Source: Plasmodiophora brassicae (taxonomy: Eukaryota; Endomyxa: Phytomyxea; Phytomyxea; Plasmodiophorida). Taken from it: a stretch of 64,000 nucleotides of DNA. The notes under the pieces are model-generated. The model saw nothing but the letters and a program-made list of their open reading frames with translations, did not search any database and was not told the origin of the DNA. Below are positions 25,170-35,847 of the stretch, in pieces. The DNA lies in contig CP145410.1 of NCBI GenBank assembly GCA_036867785.1, positions 1,798,001-1,862,000 on the forward strand, in the 5' to 3' direction. How positions within the stretch are numbered: position 1 is the first letter of the stretch; every line of letters begins with the position of its first letter. The position numbers and the translations under genes were made by a program.

Positions 25170-26148
25170 ATGCAATCGTCGTTCTTCCGCGGGACGTCGC
25201 TCGAGCAGGATGCGCGGTTCTCGAACAAGAACAAGGCGATGATCGCCAAGCTGAAGTGCCCGGCGAGTTTCTCCCGCAAGGTCGACATGGCGCGCGTCTC
25301 GCTCGAGACGCTGAAGCCGTGGATCTCGCAGCGCATCACCGACCTGCTCGGCATCGAGGATGACGTCGTCGTCAACCTGTGCTTCAACATGCTGGAATCC
25401 GGCGGCACTAGTCTGGACCCCCGCGAGATTCAAATCAATCTCACCGGGTTCCTCGGCGCGAACGCCGCCGTCTTCGTCACGGAACTCTGGAACCTCCTGC
25501 TCGAGGCGCAGGACGCCCCTGGTGGCATTCCAGTCACTCTATTGCAATCGTTCATGCAGGCACAGCAAGAACAGGCTGCGAATCAGGTCCAAGAACCTCC
25601 TGCACCGGAACGACACGGTTCGTCCCTCCCTTGTGTCATCGTAGCACGACAAGCTTATTCCTTTGGCACTGTTAGATACGAAAGATCGTTCCCTACGGAG
25701 GCGGCAACCGTCGCCGCCAAGGCGACGACGTTCGCATTCACCACGTCGTCGTCGTTCGTCGCCAAGGTCTCGTCATCATCCGTCTCCGGGTCGTCGGGGC
25801 ACTCGACACCGTTCGCATCGTTCCCGAAGCAGATCTCGCGGCAGGCGTCATCGCAGTCGGAGTCGGGAACGTCGTCATCGCCGACGGTCGACGGACGACG
25901 AAGAAGAACGCAAGCGGCGACGTCGTCACCGGCACCGGCGTTCTCGGTCGGCCGATCGTAAACGGGGCCAGGAGGCGACGAAACGATCGCCGAGTGAAGA
26001 GGCGCGCCTGGCGGAAGACGAGTTGCGTCTGCAAGCGTTACGATCGCTGGTGAAGAACAAGTCAGGGCATGGGCACGAAGGGAGCGGCCCGTCGTCGTCG
26101 TCCTCGCTATCGTCATCGTCATCGGGGTCGTCGGCGGGCACCTATTGA
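25170..26148 (+). CDS. SRRM1: SRRM1/SRm160-like PWI-domain RS splicing protein
   Basis: Two exons, 25170-25617 and 25676-26148, with a 58-nt intron, give 306 aa. Residues 1-135 match the PWI domain at the start of SRm160 closely: FFRGTSLEQD, RFSNKNKAMIAKLK, KPWISQRITDLLG and INLTGFLGANA. The second exon is a dense Arg/Ser and Arg/Arg-rich tail (SRSRSRGRRHRSRSRER) ending in a serine run. PWI domains bind nucleic acid, and SRm160 is a splicing coactivator linked to the exon-junction complex in the nucleus. The ATG at 25170 is chosen because it gives exactly the family start. The protein is far shorter than animal SRRM1 but similar in layout to protist homologues. The intron joins the PWI domain to the RS tail in phase 1. 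Confidence 0.9.
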
Positions 26149-26891
26149 ACGTGAGAGCGTATTTCGTTTAATGTGACATTGCCCGTCATGGCATCATATC
26201 TAAACCAACGACGTTATAGATCTTCGTATGTGTTTCCTAATCTGGTGGTAGACCTGACACCGAGCCCCTGTTGACGTCGGGGATCACCTGTGTATGGAAG
26301 CGCCTTCCCTATGCCCATACCTTGCTGGGCAATGTTGCTTCGCAGCTTGCGGGCTGGTCGCCGAGGCTGATGGCGCGTTTCGATTGTTCATGCTGTGCGT
26401 TTCCCTCATGGCGACGTCAGCTGTCCGAGACCTCATCAATGGCGTAGCTGGTTCAGTTCGTTCGCAATTAGGTTTTGTTCAAACGATGAAAGACCGTATT
26501 GACGAAGAGAAACGCAGGTTCCTCGGCGTGTGCGACATCAAGGCGCATGTCCTGTCATGACGATCGTTGAGGCACGTTGAAACTGCGACAGCCAAGCCGA
26601 CGCAGGATGGCCAACCGAAAATGGCCTGCCCGTCCCCGTTGTAATGTGTGAACGGATGAAACGAGAGTTGAGTGAAGGATGCCGTTTCCTGAAGGCAGGT
26701 GCGACTTCAGTCGTCGCGATCGCTGGACAAGGTGCTGCAAGATGTGGCGACAGAACTGGTACGACCTCGTCCATGCACTTGATTATGTAAAAGTCTTCAT
26801 TGGGAGGCGCGGGTATATCACTTCCAGGCGTTTGTGGCGAGCGTAATCCAGCGTCGCTACGTCGCCTCATGAGGTCGGAATAGTTAATTGA
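26149..26891. other. Gene-poor stretch with weak open frames
   Basis: A plus-strand frame at 26294-26560 (88 aa) and an antisense frame at 26538-26870 (110 aa) are present. Neither resembles a known family. The end of the first, from MATSAVRDLING onward, is helical and charged and could be the first exon of a small gene, but I could not extend it with a convincing splice. Confidence 0.25.
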
Positions 26892-28076
26892 TTATGCGTA
26901 AATGGCAGCAAGGACAGCTAGTAGAGCCAGGGCTGTAGAACGGCTGCCTCTTCGAGCAGCGTTCGGTCGGCCGGACAGTGTCCCTTTGACACCTGAGGAT
27001 GCATACCCGGACGCAGAACGGCTTCCATTGCCAGGTCCACATTTGAATCCGGCTGCTAACGACCAGGTAGTTTGGTTCGATGCAGGACCGTCCCGGCAGG
27101 GTACCCCTAGAGTTCTGGTGTCCACAGCAACCTGGCACGACGGTTTGCCCATGCAGAATCGAACCATGTCGGTGCGCACGTTCCTCGAGCAATTGCCTGG
27201 AGCGATACCCGACTTGCAGGACCCGTCGTGTTCGCCGTAGGACGCGAATTCGATCGATGTAATGACGTCCTTGTCCCTTAAACACGATAACGTCACGTTC
27301 CCTTGTCGCTGGGGCGTAACACTGCACGACGTCGAGTTGCCATGTACGCGTTCCGACCGCCATGGCTCGCACTCCACATTGACCGACACTGGGCCTGTCG
27401 CATTCCCGGGACAGATCTCTCCGAGAGACGCTTCCGTTAGGAAGCACATCGCCTGTCCGAGACAGGCACCTCGACCGTGTTTCGACCGATCGAGCGATCC
27501 ACAGGGTGCGGTCGCGGCAGGAGTACCACAAGACGCACCGCGAGAGACAGAGATCGACCCGATCATGAGCCCAGCTGGGCACGATACTGTCAGCGGCGAT
27601 GCCGCGCCGTCGTGATCGACACAGTGCCTCTCTGTAGGTCGCATTGCAATCGGTGGACCCGAATCGTCCTCACCATTGTCTTCTGCGGCGTCCTCGGCGA
27701 TGCTGATCGGTGTTGTGGACGGTGGTACTGGTTTGCGCATCGCCACGTTTGCGGTCGTCAGTCTGTCTCTTCTGGATTGATCGACCGAAGCGACGGAGGG
27801 TATGGCGCTCTCGTGATCCATGACCGCGTGTCGTTTGGATTTAGCAGGGGCGGGTTGAACGAGGTTGTGGTGCAGGTGTACAGGTTTGGGCTCGTCGGCG
27901 GCGTCGCAGTCGGACTCGATGTTGACATCGATGATGGCGTAATGGCCGTGCTTGTGCACCGGGAGGATCAGGTGCCCAATCGGGTCGTGGTCGGCGACCG
28001 AGATGGGTATGGCGGCCGCCACCGATAATATTCCCAACCCTATTGTGATGACGTCGATCACGTTGCTCCGGGCCAT
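26892..28076 (-). CDS. Secreted, probably GPI-anchored protein with two SUEL (galactose/rhamnose-binding) lectin domains
   Basis: Single exon, 394 aa. It opens with a hydrophobic signal (IGLGILSVAAAIPISVA). Residues about 25-150 are His- and Asp-rich. Two cysteine-patterned lectin units follow, about 150-238 and 245-352. The second is the better SUEL match: ITSIEFASYGEHDGSC..., a Cys, then RFCMGKPSCQVAV and a closing GFKC. The end has a small-residue site followed by a hydrophobic tail (ALALLAVLAAIYA), which is typical of a GPI-anchor signal. Several NxS/T sites are present. SUEL-type domains bind galactose or rhamnose on glycans and often sit on adhesion receptors. A surface lectin for cell or host recognition is a reasonable inference. 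It is divergent from EAF6, with a 296-base shared upstream region. Confidence 0.8.
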   Translation of the reverse strand: MARSNVIDVITIGLGILSVAAAIPISVADHDPIGHLILPVHKHGHYAIIDVNIESDCDAADEPKPVHLHHNLVQPAPAKSKRHAVMDHESAIPSVASVDQSRRDRLTTANVAMRKPVPPSTTPISIAEDAAEDNGEDDSGPPIAMRPTERHCVDHDGAASPLTVSCPAGLMIGSISVSRGASCGTPAATAPCGSLDRSKHGRGACLGQAMCFLTEASLGEICPGNATGPVSVNVECEPWRSERVHGNSTSCSVTPQRQGNVTLSCLRDKDVITSIEFASYGEHDGSCKSGIAPGNCSRNVRTDMVRFCMGKPSCQVAVDTRTLGVPCRDGPASNQTTWSLAAGFKCGPGNGSRSASGYASSGVKGTLSGRPNAARRGSRSTALALLAVLAAIYA

Positions 28077-28372
28077 ACGCGCTTATTAAACAGGCGGCGA
28101 ATTGGAATGATAACGCGATGACGCTGCTCCCTGGATGACGTGATTCGGGTCAACGGGTCACAGCGTCCCCAGTTGACTCATACCATCGCTGACGAGTGAC
28201 TCCGGGGACCTGTGTCCCCCGCTACCCGCACGCGCGCGCGTCTGAACGTCCTGTTCGAATCATTCAGGAGCCTGAGGTACAAGCCGGGTAGGAACGTTCA
28301 GCAAAAATATCAGGAAGACCTGCGGCAGCTTGCGGCTATCCGGAGGAAATTGCGTGCTGAGGTTGGGCGACG

Positions 28373-28666
28373 ATGGAGTCGTCGAAAGGGGCGTCGTCGG
28401 CGTCGGGTCAGCTGGAGACGCTGTCGTTGCGCCAGGCGCAGCTGGACGACGATCTGCGCCGGATCGAAAAGCAGATCTTCGACCTGGAGACGCATTACAT
28501 CGAACGGACGCAGTCGTACGGCAACGTCGTCGTCGGATGGGACGGGTTCCTCAGCTGTCGCCTGCCCGGCAACCAGACCATTCGACGCGGGCGAATCAAC
28601 CCCAAGGACAGGATATTCTCGATATCGTCTACGACAGCTCCCAAAGACGACATTGAAGAAGAATAA
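28373..28666 (+). CDS. EAF6: EAF6/MEAF6-like subunit of histone acetyltransferase complexes
   Basis: Single exon, 97 aa. The central coiled coil and the following motif match EAF6: LRRIEKQIFDLETHYIERTQ, then YGNVVVGWDGFL, then a basic stretch and DRIFSISS. EAF6 is a small structural subunit of NuA4, NuA3 and MOZ/HBO1 acetyltransferase complexes in the nucleus. The length is somewhat shorter than human MEAF6 but similar to fungal forms. The ATG at 28373 directly precedes the conserved region; a frame opening upstream of it is out of phase. The gene is convergent with the small membrane-protein gene at 28752-29360. Confidence 0.85.
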   Translation: MESSKGASSASGQLETLSLRQAQLDDDLRRIEKQIFDLETHYIERTQSYGNVVVGWDGFLSCRLPGNQTIRRGRINPKDRIFSISSTTAPKDDIEEE

Positions 28667-28751
28667 ACCCGGTGGGCTCATATTATTTTATGACGAACGC
28701 GAATGGATTCTGCAGGTTGAACACGACCGGCAACGAATGTCGTCGTGGAAG

Positions 28752-29360
28752 TTAAACGTCGTCTTCCAGTGTCGAGGCTGTTATGAGCGGTCTTGTGAGG
28801 CCGTCATTATCACAGTTGTCGACGTCTTCGGCCTCCTCGAAGAGCACTGCCTGACGCCCGTACATGATTATGAACACGAACGTAAGAAGCAGGATTACAC
28901 ACTCGACGCCAATGGCAATGTACAGGATCGGAGCCGATTCCCCCTTCATGTCCAGGGTCCAGGTGGCGTGCAACGTGAACTGGGATGACAGGGAGCATTC
29001 GACGACGAAGCAGAAATCCAGGTCGCCAGCGTCAAGACCAACGACCTGCCCAGATGGGGGACGTTCGTCCCTGGTACGGCGACGACTCGTGACGATAATG
29101 GAATCAGACGGCCATGTCGCGACCGTCTTCGTGTTGTCCTGTAACAGGCCAGTCGTGCAGAACGAATGATCGTGAACGACGTGCACGGCGGATGGCGTGA
29201 CGTCGCTGTCGTTCACATGGGCATCGACCGAAAACGCGATCGACGTCACCGCGAACGCGGTTTCGTTCGCGAATGGCGCCAGACTAAACACCCAGGCAGC
29301 ATGCGACACGATCGGTACGGCGATGAGCAGCAGGGTAATACCCGGCACGCACTTCGTCAT
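28752..29360 (-). CDS. Small type I membrane protein of unknown function
   Basis: 202 aa from the ATG at 29360, chosen because it places a signal peptide (MTKCVPGITLLLIAVPIVSH) at the start; the frame is open further upstream but that extension is charged and unlikely. A lumenal domain of about 125 residues holds four cysteines and one NxT site. It is followed by one membrane span (ILYIAIGVECVILLLTFVFI) and a short acidic cytoplasmic tail. I do not recognise the family. Confidence 0.65.
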   Translation of the reverse strand: MTKCVPGITLLLIAVPIVSHAAWVFSLAPFANETAFAVTSIAFSVDAHVNDSDVTPSAVHVVHDHSFCTTGLLQDNTKTVATWPSDSIIVTSRRRTRDERPPSGQVVGLDAGDLDFCFVVECSLSSQFTLHATWTLDMKGESAPILYIAIGVECVILLLTFVFIIMYGRQAVLFEEAEDVDNCDNDGLTRPLITASTLEDDV

Positions 29361-29959
29361 GATGATGTCTTCGGGTACGGACGAACGGGCGCGGCCACTG
29401 CGTCCCCGTTTGTGAGGCGCCCAGATTAGTGCCCGTCCGGCACGAGGTCGTGGACTGGTAAGGTATGGTACAGCGCGGCCGATCGAATGCGCGGACTGGA
29501 CGTCGAACTGCGACTCTCCAACCAAGTCCGTAGCGATAGGTCCAGCTGACCACATGGGATATCGCATCAAGTACTACAATCAACGTTGAACCAGGCGATC
29601 CGATCTCGGAAGACGGCTCCTCGGGCAGCCCGACGAACACAGCGCATTGATGGTTGCCCAGATCGGATCTTTGGTCGATATTGCCACTAGGAGATGCCGC
29701 ACCATGCAGGATATATTCGCGTGATGCCCCGAGCTGTTCCAGAAGCGATTGGGGATTAGCGTCCAACCCTGGCCCGGCTCGGGTTCACTGGCGAACAGCA
29801 CCCGTTCCGGACTACGAGGCCACGCGATGAGTGCGCTGCACGTTGCTGCCATAAATAGAACTGGTTGAGGGCAACCTGAGTGAACCGTCGGCCTCATTTG
29901 CCCAATTGCCGTTTTTGAGATTGGGCAGCTGACCAGCATTAGCCGGCGACCGACCTGGG
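29361..29959. other. Gene-free stretch
   Basis: A minus-strand frame at 29580-29939 (119 aa) has no recognisable motif and an odd composition. I treat the stretch as promoter and spacer sequence between two divergent genes. Confidence 0.35.
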
Positions 29960-31278
29960 ATGTCCATCGGACGTCGTATTCATTTCAGTCCCGTGTTGCG
30001 GTACCTGGTCCTGATCGTCGTTGCCAGCGGTATCGTCGGGGCTGTCAAGCTTCGATCAAACGACGGCGTTGTCCACGTCATCAACACCTCGGCTGCCATT
30101 GAGCATTCCGACGTATTGAAATCTATGATCCATGACCGTCACGAGTGGGATGCACCCGTTACGTTGACGAACATCTCCAATGCCGACCTGCTGCGGATCG
30201 TCAACTTTATTGAATCGTTCGCAGTGCACGAGGTATGTGAATCTGCATCTGTGTGGAACATGCGTGTTGGCGATCGCCGATGCGCACATGACAGGTCGAC
30301 CGTGCCACCGAATGGGTCCAGGACATGGTCCGGACAGACGGGCTGGAGGCGCAGTGCCGATTGTTCACCGCCGCCAGTTTCCTTGGAATGTACCCGCTCA
30401 AAATGGCCATCGTATCGACGAAACGTACCTGGGGCGACATCGTTGCACTGCGACGTTTCCTACACGCCGCTGCTTTCTGGTTCGTCGTGAACAGCGCTCC
30501 CGGGATCGAGCGGCTTCGTCACGTGGCGCACACCGACGAACAACATTGGATCGTCAAGGAGATCCAGGACGTCCTCGTCCTCGGACGTCGGGAAGCCCGA
30601 TTCGTCAACAACGCGGCCTGGCACGGCCGCGAGACTTTGCTGCACTGGAGCGCCGTTTATGGCGAGCATTCGATCATCGAGTTGCTGCTAGGCGCACCTG
30701 GAATCGACGTCAACGCACGCGACAGCTGTCTGAAGACGCCGCTGCACAGTGCCATCTGCGGCGGTCATGGCAATATCGTCGAACTGCTGCTACGTGCACC
30801 CGGCGTCGACGTCAACGCCCAGGATGACGATCAGTCGGCGCCGTTGCACTGGGCGGTGGTCCTAGGACACATCGACATTGTCGAGATGCTGCTGCGCTCA
30901 CCTGCAATAGACGTGAACGCTCGCGGTGAACACCATTTATGGACACCACTGCTGCTGGCCGCGACGGCTGGTAACGCTCCCATCGTTGAGGTGCTCCTCA
31001 AGGCGCTCGGGATCGACGCCAATGCACGCGACGACACCGGCGCGACCCCCCTGCATTGGGCTGTGCTTTGGCAGCATACCGATGTGGTCAGGTTGCTGGT
31101 GGACTTCCCGGGGATCGATCGCGATGCGGAAGACGAAACCCGGTTGACGGCAATCGACGTCGCCAGGATGTACAACTACCGCGAATTCTTGGACCTGGTC
31201 AATGCTCGCCGCACGATGGAGGACACTGCAAACAACGTCGAAGACGGTGAGAATGCTCGTGCAGCATTCGACGAGTGA
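29960..31278 (+). CDS. Secreted Skp1-like / ankyrin-repeat protein
   Basis: Exons 29960-30232 and 30295-31278, with a 62-nt GTATGT...CAG intron, give 418 aa. Residues 1-28 form a signal peptide or anchor (YLVLIVVASGIVGA). Residues about 29-125 resemble Skp1: VKLRSNDGVVHVI, SDVLKSMI, a valine-rich strand with NIS and then FIES. Across the intron they continue with LFTAASFLGMYPLKMA, like Skp1's LAANYLDIKGLL. From about 185 come five to six ankyrin repeats of the form LLLRAPGVDVNAQD...PLHWAV. Skp1 folds join F-box proteins to cullin 1 ligases in the cytosol. A signal peptide on such a protein is unexpected and points to a secreted host-directed protein. Skp1/BTB plus ankyrin secreted proteins have, as far as I recall, been described among plasmodiophorid effector candidates. 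Confidence 0.85.
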
Positions 31279-31610
31279 GATCGATCGGCCACGAGATGTG
31301 TCAGTCGACCGCAGGCAATTCTAAACGTTGAATGAACGGAACGGGGGTTAGCGATTAACGGGTCAAGACGCCCGACCGCCTACCCGTCTTCCATATTGTT
31401 TTAACCTGATCATGGTGCATTAGCGGCGAACGGATTGCATGCCGAGCGGAACGGTGGTTTGAGTGGCTTCGCCCTGTCGATCGGGCCTGCTACGGGAACA
31501 GCATCGCAACAAGGTTCACCTGTAACTGGGCGAGTTCGCGAACGGGGTGACACACACATTCTTTTGTCAATACACATCGATTACGTTTCGGGCGGGTCAG
31601 TTTCGCGTTC
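31279..31610. other. Intergenic
   Basis: 332 bases between the Skp1-ankyrin gene and the mannosidase start. No gene or repeat seen. Confidence 0.5.
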
Positions 31611-34600
31611 ATGTGCGGCGGTGCGCTCCTGGTATGGGCCCTGTGGGGAGCGGCAGTGGCGGCCGGCGTCGGCATCGTGCTCGATGGCGTGGACTGGATG
31701 CTGACGAATGCGAACGGGACGATCGCGGTGCCGGGGTCGGTCCCCGGGAACGTGTACACCGACCTACGTCGAGCGGGCGTTATCGGCGACCCACTCTGGA
31801 GATTCAACGAACGCGTGCTGTCGTGGATCCCCAACGAACCGTATTGGACGTATTCCAAGACGTTTGTCACTGCACCAGAGGGATCCGGCGCCGGCCTGCT
31901 GATTATTGAGGTCCGTTCAGGGCGTTCTTCTACAAATGTCCCATTAAACTGTTGACTCAGGGGTTGGACACAATAGCGGACGTGTTCATGAACGGGGACC
32001 TCGTCGGCCAGGCCGATAACATGTTTCGGACGTGGACGTTCCCGGTTGACAATCTGCGACCATCGTCGTCCAACACAATCGGCGTCCGTATCTATTCGCC
32101 GGTGGCGTCCGCTCGTCAGCGGGCTCAAGCGTACCCGTACCCGCTGCCGTCATCCGACGTGGTCGGCCACTCGTTCCCACATCGGAACATGATCCGCAAG
32201 GCGTAAGCCCTCGCGAGGTTCGTTGTGTACCGGGCCTCAAAGGTGGCGCGTGCAGGCAATTTGATTTCGGCTGGGATTGGGGCCCAGCGTTCGCAAGCAG
32301 TGGCATAGCGGGGCCTATCCGAATCGTCACTGGGTACACACCCGTCCTGCAACGATGCGAATTCGTTCAGCATCACTTCCACAATGGTTCGGTTCGCGTC
32401 GACGTCGTATTCCGAACCCATCCATCGGGACCTGTTGCCGATGTAATCGCTTCTGCTTCATTCGGCGACCAAACGGTGAATTATACGAGGAAGTGATCAT
32501 GTTCTGACAGGAGCTTCTGACGATGTGCAACAGAAGTCGGTCTCCAGCATCATATCGGAAGGGCATACCGCAGTGTCAATCAGTTTCGACGTCACCGATC
32601 CCCGGCTCTGGTGGCCCAACGGGTTCGGCGAGTCTCCGTACTTGTATGAGGCGTCATGCAGTATCGGCTACGAGCAAACAATAACGAGGAAAGTGGGACT
32701 GCGGCGTATCGAGGTCGTCGGCGACGAAATTGATGGCGAAGAGGGCAACACGTTTTCGTTCCGCATCAATGGCGTCGATACGTTCATCAAGGGCGCTAAC
32801 GTTATACCGCTGAGCCCGTTCGCTTCGAGCGTAACCGAGTAAGAGTTCGTGTGGGCTGCGGCCTGAGTATCACGTAATTGGCCGCACATTAGTGAAGACA
32901 TTCGTATTCTGCTCGAGAACGCAGCCGCTGCTAACGTAAGTGAATGTAGCGCGCTGACCATCGCAAGGTCTAACCCGATCGCAGATGAATATGGTTCGAG
33001 TTTGGGGTGGGGGCATCTACCAGCCCGATATCTTCTACGAAACCGCGGACCGTCTTGGCCTCATGATCTGGCAGGAGATTATGTTCGCTTGCGCAACGTA
33101 TCCTCGCGACGACGCCTTCTTGGAAAATGTCCGCCTCGAGGTAAGCCTAGACGCATGGAGTCATCGATGGACCTCCTCTCAGACTATTTCCTAGGTCATG
33201 GAGCAAGTCGGACGGCTCAGATCGTACGCCAGCGTTGTTGTGATTGGTGGGAACAATGAAAACGAGGTCGCCAACGTTATTACGAGTGGTTCTGTAATCG
33301 TCATCTCATTGTCCTTACGCAGATTGCATTGTCGTGGTTCAACGAGACTCGGGAGAATCCACGTCTCTACGTCGCAGACTATGCCAAGTGCGCATTCGTC
33401 TGCACCACGTCAGCGCCTATGCTCTATAGACTGACTATTCTGTCCAATAGATTGTATGTTGACGTGATTCGCGACGCTGTTCGCCGATCGGCTCCGGAAC
33501 TCGCTTTCATTGTTTCGTCGCCCAGCAATGGGTAGGTCCGGGCAGGAATGATGCCAAGCAGCTCCTTGATCGGCAATGCTGTCAGGTTGATGTCAGAGTC
33601 GCCGTATGTCCTTCGCTGGGGCAACCCTAGCGATGGTCGTTGGGGCGATGTTCACTTCTACGACTACGCCAGTGACGTCGCTGATCCAGCAACGTACCCT
33701 GATGCGCGGTTCATCAGCGAGTTTGGATATCAGTCCCTGCCCTCGATTGTGACGTGGAGAACTGTGCGGTTTGCGTTCGCCAATACCTTATTGTACTGCG
33801 ATATTCCTCTAACGCTGTCTCAGGTTGCCGAGGAGGCGGATTTGTCATGGGGCAGTCCCCTGCTAGAGTACCGTCAAAGGCATCCAGATGGGTACCTCCA
33901 GCTGTGGCAACAGATTGAGTTGCAATTCGGGTTACCTCGTCCGGCGTCCTTCCCAACCATGGTGTTCCTTACACAAGCCGTTCAAAGGTAACCCTGTTTG
34001 ACGTATTTGGTCGTAGTCGCCTGAAGCCATCCCGTCAGCGTTTGCTACCGAACAGCGATAGAGAAGTGGCGTCGTGCACGGGCGTCGGCAGCGAGGACAA
34101 TGGGGATATTGTACTGGCAGCTCAACTCGATCTGGCCTGCGCCGACCTGGTCGTCGCTGGAAGCAGGCGGCCAGCATCGGTGGAAGATGCTCCACTACAG
34201 CATTCGTGACGCGTTTGCGCCGCTGATGATCTCCCTGGTAGACACCGGCGCCGCTGGCGTCGAGGCACATCTCGTCTCGGATTTGCCACGCGATGTCAAC
34301 GTGGTCGTCTGCATCCAGTTGTGGTCGTGGTCCGGCGTGAAACTCGAGGAGCGGTGCTTCAACGCGCTGGTAAGGGCGTCCACGAGCCGCATTGTCTTCG
34401 CCGACGACGTCTCAGCGTGGACGAATGCCCCTGCTTCCCGGGCGGACTATTTCGTTCGGGCAACGTTCGTGTCGTCGCTGCCGGTTCCACCGCTGAGCGG
34501 GTCGAGCGAGCTCGCCCTCGTCAAGTACAAGCGCATCCGGTTGCGGGATCCAGGCGCGCGAGTCGACTCCATCGTGCAATCGGCTCCCAACAGCCTCACG

Positions 34601-34870
34601 CTGCGCGTCGCGGTCCAGAACGTCGCTGTCATGCTCTTCTTTGAAACGGATCTGTATGCCGCGCATTCGGCAGACATGGACACGATACTGACGCGACGTC
34701 GCCACAGGCAGGGGACCTTCTCCAGCAATGCGCTGTTTGCACTCCCCGGCACGCTGCTCCTCTCGTTCACCGCACGGGACGCTGTCTCCGTTGCCGACCT
34801 GCGGCGTTCGTTGCGCATCACATCCCTGTACGATGTGATGGCTGCCACCAGACTCGTCGACACGATGTGA
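31611..34870 (+). CDS. MANBA: Beta-mannosidase, glycoside hydrolase family 2
   Basis: Twelve exons: 31611-31910, 31961-32202, 32256-32475, 32534-32838, 32893-32935, 32985-33140, 33195-33266, 33323-33387, 33451-33531, 33586-33763, 33824-33987 and 34039-34870. They sum to 886 codons (885 aa), close to the 879 of the human enzyme. It removes terminal beta-mannose from glycan chains in lysosome-like compartments or outside the cell. A signal peptide ([14 protein letters not shown]) starts the protein. Alignment to the family runs throughout: [47 protein letters not shown], the acid/base Glu in [17 protein letters not shown] GDVHFYDY, the nucleophile Glu in ISEFGYQS, and [16 protein letters not shown]. 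Several of these motifs form only after splicing, which is strong support for the exon model. Introns are 49-63 nt. Confidence 0.95.
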
Positions 34871-35068
34871 TGTTGGTCAGTAAACCGGGGCCTGACCCGT
34901 GTCCACTTCCGTCGGCAATTGGAGTACCGTTCCGCCCACGTTTTTGCCGCCGTCGCTGGGGCTACCCGCGTTTGGGCACCACACTGACCTCTGGTGGGAC
35001 CGGTGGTGGTGGGGGGTCTTCGTCCGCTGTGGTGGGGTTATTATTGTTTTGGGGCGGCGGTTGGACCG

Positions 35069-35494
35069 ATGCTGGGTCGTGTCACTGGGCGCTGGGCGTC
35101 GCGCCTGCCGCGTCGATGGGGGCGCCGTCTGGCGTCGTCGTCGCCGTCGGACGACAACGTCGTCAATGACGAGAAGTACCCGATCCCGGCGAATATCGAG
35201 CAGGCGACCGGGCGCGAGCTGCTCGAGCTGCAGGCCGAGGCGCAGGGCGCCCAGGCGTTCGATCGTGAGCCTGCGCGCGGGCCGTTCGGGACGAAGGAGG
35301 CACCGGCGCTGATCCCGTCGGGCAAGCACGCGCGGATCGTCGGCTGCGTCGGCCCGCCCGACGACGAGCACATGCCGCTGTATTTCGAGCTGACCGATGG
35401 ACCAATGCAGCAGTGCCTGGAGTGCAAGCAGGTGTTCAAGCTCGCCTACATCGGCGACGACCCCGATTATGTCCATGCGGGCGGCCACCACTGA
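35069..35494 (+). CDS. COX5B: Cytochrome c oxidase subunit 5b (Vb)
   Basis: 141 aa from the ATG at 35069. The start gives a textbook mitochondrial targeting sequence rich in Arg, Ser and Trp (MLGRVTGRWASRLPRRWGRR). The mature region carries the zinc-site layout of subunit Vb: RIVGC, then LYFEL-DG and QQCLECKQVFKL. Three cysteines of the usual set are present; the CxC at the first site is not, so the fourth zinc ligand may be another residue. The protein is a peripheral matrix-side subunit of respiratory complex IV. An in-frame ATG further upstream at 34994 would add a Gly/Trp-rich extension and looks less likely. Confidence 0.85.
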   Translation: MLGRVTGRWASRLPRRWGRRLASSSPSDDNVVNDEKYPIPANIEQATGRELLELQAEAQGAQAFDREPARGPFGTKEAPALIPSGKHARIVGCVGPPDDEHMPLYFELTDGPMQQCLECKQVFKLAYIGDDPDYVHAGGHH

Positions 35495-35847
35495 CGGCAC
35501 GCACGTCATCGTGGCATGGCTGCAAGGTTCGTCATGCACGACGACACGTGCCTGTGTGTGTTTGCGCCGACTTTATCTCGTAGGTCAGCGCAAACCCCGA
35601 CTTGATAAACGGGTCTGCTTGCGACGCATGCGCGGTTCGGGAGTATCTGCTCCACTCGACGATGCGCTTCGTGCTGCTGCGGCTGCTGTCGCCAGACGTA
35701 GCGATAGCAATGCGTCAGATGCCTTGTCACTGGTGCTGTGCCAACCTTCGGAAGTATCCTCTTTCCGCTCTCATGCTCTCGCTGCATCGGGCTGTTGATT
35801 ATGTCCCGTCCGTCCCGTTGCTTTGACATGGAATTGTATAGGCAACG
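35495..35847. other. Intergenic between convergent genes
   Basis: The 3' flanks of COX5b and of the dynein-2 chain meet here. Nothing else seen. Confidence 0.5.

Noticed and set aside
33241-33330. Apparent frameshift in the beta-mannosidase after NNENE
   Set aside because: A 56-nt GT-AG intron at 33267-33322 explains it and restores NENE+IALSWFNET.
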